Positions 59,056-64,000 of a stretch of DNA of 64,000 nt are shown piece after piece. The notes under the pieces were generated by a model. The model worked only from the letters and a program-made list of their open reading frames with translations. It was not told where the DNA came from and made no database searches. A program made the translations under genes and the position numbers. Origin of the DNA: Chiua virens (Eukaryota > Basidiomycota > Agaricomycetes > Boletales > Boletaceae). Where the stretch lies: contig JAHNUO010000024.1 of the NCBI GenBank assembly GCA_019787685.1, forward strand, positions 404,600 to 468,599, in the 5' to 3' direction. How positions within the stretch are numbered: the first letter of the stretch is position 1; each line of letters opens with the position of its first letter.

Positions 59056-59621
59056 CTTGGCGTGGGTTTCGGGTTAGGGTTTGTATCTTGGGCTGAAACC
59101 CGACAAATCACAAAATTAGGTTGATTTTCAATGCAAAAATCGTACTTGGACGTATCGAGCGCGCCCGTCGAGATTATCACCGACGGAGACTATTTCTGAT
59201 GATTTTTCGTCCCTACTGGTCACTGGCAACGAAGCTAGCCGTCACTGATACATTGACACGGCCAATAGCGAGATCATGTGACAGTGAGATGCGATTGGCT
59301 GAGTGTGGGATCACCTTCGCAGTGACATGGGGAAATCCGGTTGATCGGAACGATGGTGTGAGGGGATTGTGATTGGTTCAGTGACAGAGTTTATTGGTCA
59401 CGTGGTCCCGTGACTACATTTGTAAGTAATTTCTATTCGCGCGTTACGTGACGGTCCGTCAATAAATGTTCATCCAGTGCCTGCACTGATCTTTCTCCGG
59501 CATCCTGTTTTCTCGCACCTGGACCCTTACAAAAGCCCTCCGGGCATCCTTGTTTCCAGCAGCATCTACTTCTCTTCTCGTCCTCAAGAAAGACCCCTCT
59601 CGATCTCGAAATCTGTCTCTC
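59056..59621. promoter_or_regulatory. Shared divergent promoter with four CCAAT boxes
   Basis: The 566 bp between the LEA2-like and thioredoxin reductase starts contain CCAAT at 59262-59266 and its inverse ATTGG at 59294-59298, 59372-59376 and 59393-59397. Such clusters bind the CCAAT-binding (HAP) complex, which in fungi is tied to redox control. The link here is inferred. Confidence 0.6.
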
Positions 59622-60943
<1,322 letters not shown>

Positions 60944-61244
60944 ATCAGCAAACTAGATTATTGCAGTGTTTTGTCCGTTTTATACCGTTCGCACAATTTT
61001 CTCGGCATTCATCATGGATACTAAGTATGTACTACACATTGGAATTCCGCATCATCCAACCACCGGCCAGGGCCCAATAACACGATTACTGTACGAAACA
61101 CCAATTAGAGTCTTTGCTTCTGCTCTTTCTTGGCGCTTCCCGCTTCTTCCCTCCTCTCGTCTTTCTTCCTACCATCTTGTTTTTGCGTCATGCTGTTCTG
61201 CTTTTCTCGCTCGTTCTTTCGGGTCTCTTGAGGTCCGCGCTGTT

Positions 61245-62525
61245 TCATACCACGTTCATGCTCTTGCCTGTGGTTGTCTTTCTTCTCGCGTTCCTGTCTA
61301 TCGTCTCTTCCCCCTGCTCATACCTCAGCCTCTCGGGCTCCCCTTTTTGTGGCTCGGGTTCGGCAGCGAGCTGCTCACGGGTTTGTGTCAGGTTGTTGGC
61401 TTCTGCTGGTTCGCGAGCCCTGCATTCCCGTTCAAGCAACTGCGCATTGCGTTCAGCGATCGCCTTCTGCTTTGCAAAGTCTTTCTTGTATCGCCGGTTT
61501 TCGTTCTCAAGTCGCGAATTCTCCACCGCAAAATTCGTCACCATTTGCTCAAGACCCACCCGAATCCGCTCTATCTTCTCCCTGGCCTGCCTTGCCTCTT
61601 CCTGGAGTATCTCCCTTGTCTCTTCGTCTTCCGCAAGCCTTGCTCCCTCTATTCCTAGGCATAAGTCTTCCAGCGCCTGAGCGTGACGTTCACCCTGTTC
61701 TTTCAACTCTTGCATAATGTCGGCCCCGGCAGTGGTGTGGGCGAGATCCTTCTCCTGGTTCACCATTTCATCTTGGATAAGAAGTGTCGTTGGCTTGCGG
61801 TCGAACAAGTGGTGAAGGATTGCGTGTGCTGACGCCTGCGATCCATCATGGCGAAGCATCCGAGCGCCCCTATCAAGTGCTGGTTTGAAAAACTTATCCT
61901 TACTTGAGAGCTCCCGTTCTCTTGCTTCCCCGTCTTCCAGACCCACTTTCGACCACATGTTGGTCACAAGGAGGACGTTGCCGAGACCAGCGTCTCCACA
62001 GAGATTGCGAAAGATGTGAAAGTTCCTCCTCGATGGACCTCCCATCTTGTTATCGGAGATGCGGTGGATATACACCAGGCCAGCGAGTCTGGCTCCTTGG
62101 CTATACCTGGGTACAAATGTACGATGACTGGTGCGTCGTCTAGACGATAGGCGTGTGCTTACGATCTGGACAGGTAGTCTGTTATCAGCTTGAGGATGTC
62201 GGTGTCACTCCGCGTGGTGTCGTCAAACCCCGGAGTATCAATTAACGTGACGGTCCGCCCATCGAGGAAAAATGTGGATTTCATCACGTCCACGGTGCAG
62301 CTCTCGAGGGAATCGCTGACAGGTAAGTTCGACCCACTTGCGACATTGATGAACTGACAACATTTACTCGGTCACAATGTTGCATTCTCTGGCGAAACTA
62401 CATACGGTGGATTTTCCACTGCCGGTTGCTCCCATGACACTGGACAGAAAGCACTTAGAGAAGGCACTTTTGAAGAACGACAACCAGCGTACGCAATCCT
62501 GATCTTTTCCTCGCCAAGCGCCATC
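61245..62525 (-). CDS. AIG1-like GTPase with C-terminal coiled coil, 4 exons
   Basis: Exons 62525-62494, 62439-62368, 62315-62163 and 62106-61245 sum to 373 codons including the stop (372 aa), in phase throughout. VMGATGSGKST (P-loop) starts near residue 12, only ten residues after the start codon. The second exon boundary precedes DSLESCT, the switch region. LIDTPGFDDTTRSDTDIL is G3 with its typical extension. LVTNMW stands at the G4 position, as usual in this fungal family. Residues from about 215 onward are rich in Glu, Arg and Ala heptads (EEARQAREKIERIR), predicting a long coiled coil. The cellular role of the family is unknown. It lies head to head with the GTPase starting at 63518. Confidence 0.82.
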
Positions 62526-62579
62526 GATGTCAGGGTTACTGAATGCGTCGATACTGAAAATCGTGGTGGGGTCTAGCAC

Positions 62580-63517
62580 AGGGATTTCGAGCGACTAGTA
62601 CTAAGGCTGGTCGAGCGTCCTGCCACCTTTTATTGTTTGGGGTCATTGCCCGCGCGCACACCCCATGTTGTAGAATGTATGCCATGTGGCTCGATCCCTT
62701 TTATTCCACCTTCCTCTTATAGCAGGGTTCGGTGCTGCCTTGGCACGAGGTTTCTGCGTTGTTTTGGATCATAATGCTGATTTTAAGGGGACCAGCCGCC
62801 ATCCGAGTCGGTACTTCCGCAGCATGTCGTTGGTCAAAAGGCAACGCTGGAATGAATTGCTGCCCTCGCCACGATGGATTTTTTTCCCCTCTAGATCTAA
62901 TGCTCGGAGCCGACTTTTGGACGGTCGCCGCTATGGTCCGTGCACTACTCTCGATGAACTGGAACCAATGTTCATTTCTGATCGGTGTTCTGGCAAATTG
63001 AAATCCGCGTTGTCCCACTATTAATTAAATGGATTGGAACCTTTCCACCTGGCTTGGGACAAGAGATATTCGAGCCAGACTACTGCGGTGGACATTGGGT
63101 GGCGGATTCGCATAGCGCGGAATTCGGAAGCGGGGCTCTCGACCTTCGAACACAGCATGGCAATGTGCAAATGAAGACCACATCCCCTGGATTGTATGAC
63201 GGATTTTAAGTAAACAAACCAGACTCGAGCAAGCAAGTCAACCCATCTGCATTCCTAACGCCTAACGGGACTGCGCCCCGCGCCTTCCAGTACAGTAACA
63301 CATGATGATGTCGCACATCTTCTGCCGGATCTCCGGTCAGCCTGGACCTCACGATCAGGTTTAATTCACTGAAGCCACGCCCAAAGATGCCAGGTCTTCT
63401 ACGCAAGGCAAGGCAATGTGATGCACCACGTCGCCGTTAACACGCAGCAGAGGAGTGGTTCCAAGGCCTCATTTAACGTTCACCTTGGTCCACCTCCAAC
63501 GTCGCTATCGATTCACC
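62580..63517. promoter_or_regulatory. Intergenic between divergent GTPase genes
   Basis: About 1 kb between the two starts (62525 minus, 63518 plus). Open frames in it have no domain. It should hold both promoters, but I found no convincing motif. Confidence 0.35.
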
Positions 63518-64000
63518 ATGGGTCAGATTATTTCGGCCATTATGCAGTGTATTTCTGCACTTTTTGCTCTGATGGGAGGGCGAAGAGCAGGGAGTGTGAG
63601 GTTGTCAGACCACGACGAGGAATCGGGTGTCTTGACTCCGTCCGTAGCTCATGCCACTGGTCCGGAACGTCCAAAACCTATCTACATTGCGTATGTGGAC
63701 ATCACTTATGCTTGTCGCGCCGCAATTCTTATCGTCGCACAAGGGTCATGGGCCCTACTGGGAGTGGGAAAACGACGGTCCGCTCTAATTCACCTACCCG
63801 ATGAACCACATTCTCACAAAGTGTTGATAGTTCGTCAACTTGGTATCGGGATCTTCACTCGGCGTAGGGCGAGGATTGGAGAGCTGCACCTCCGAAGTCC
63901 AAGCATCGCCTCCGTTCAGCATCGGCGAGAAACAAGTAATTTTGGTCGATACGCCAGGTTTTGGTGACACTACCTTGACCGACAGCGACATTTGGAAGAT
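63518..64000 (+). CDS. AIG1-like GTPase, cut by the window edge
   Basis: Exons 63518-63690, 63744-63777 and 63831-64000 (continuing past the window) join in frame. The N-terminus MGQIISAIMQCISALFALMG fits N-myristoylation (Gly2 with Ser6), with a Cys nearby for palmitoylation. YIAVMGPTGSGKTT is the P-loop, SSLGVGRGLESCTSEVQ the switch region, and VILVDTPGFGDTTLTDSDIW the G3 motif. The very short middle exon (34 nt) carries the P-loop Lys, as in the neighbouring gene where an intron also falls just before VMG. The rest of the gene lies outside. Confidence 0.8.

Noticed and set aside
61114..61717. Plus-strand frames of up to 230 codons
   Set aside because: They are antisense to the coiled-coil exon of the GTPase at 61245-62525.
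62364..62579. Reading the GTPase 5' end as one unspliced frame
   Set aside because: It has no ATG, and the inserted residues match an intron with GTACGC..CCAG ends. Splicing gives the family-like IRIAVMGATGSGKST.

Overview
The window looks like nuclear DNA of a filamentous basidiomycete, most likely an Agaricomycete. Its genes are cut by many 50-75 nt introns with GT..AG ends and CTRAY-like branch points. The gene families (fungal AIG1-like GTPases, Plavaka-type transposase, recombinase-RecQ helicase elements, WD40 remnants, Ty3 chromoviruses) fit that group. I saw no tRNA, rRNA or CRISPR. Exon maps below were read by eye from splice signals, reading phase and family motifs, so each boundary is a prediction.

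Layout. 0.4-2.2 kb (minus): an eight-exon histidine acid phosphatase (phytase-like). 3.5-4.3 kb: a decayed GH31 alpha-glucosidase relic, followed by a duplicated 175 bp segment. 4.95-11.9 kb (plus): a GTPase gene with an 8-residue repeat in its N-terminal part and a 4.8 kb zone filled by about 50 tandem intron-like units. 12-21 kb: a CpG-poor transposon graveyard with a foldback element, a Tc1/mariner element and its deletion derivative, a chromovirus split by a younger solo LTR, and WD40 fragments. 24-26 kb and 33.3-35.2 kb (both minus): duplicated two-exon genes for CBM21 proteins with a PP1-binding motif, probably glycogen-targeting phosphatase subunits. 26-33 kb and 35.4-39.7 kb: mostly unassigned DNA with a few diverged repeats. 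39.8-44 kb (minus): a Plavaka-type transposase with a premature stop. 45-49.6 kb: a basidiomycete protein of unknown function cut off beside a frameshifted tyrosine recombinase-RecQ helicase element. 50-56 kb: sparse. 56.3-56.9 kb: a small proline-rich membrane protein. 57.6-59.1 kb (minus) and 59.6-60.9 kb (plus): a LEA2-like membrane protein and thioredoxin reductase, divergent across a shared CCAAT-rich promoter. 61.2-62.5 kb (minus) and 63.5 kb to the edge (plus): two more GTPases, head to head.

The most unusual structure is the array at 6664-11090. Each unit of about 87 bp starts with GTAAGT, carries a CTGAT-like branch-point candidate and ends in TAG, and neighbouring units are separated by exactly three bases. 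It sits between exons whose phases agree, so it could be removed as one very long intron, as about 50 introns with 3 nt microexons, or recursively. Bases 5990-21760 form a strongly CpG-depleted block that starts inside this same gene, and a CpG-rich solo LTR stands out in it as a later insertion.
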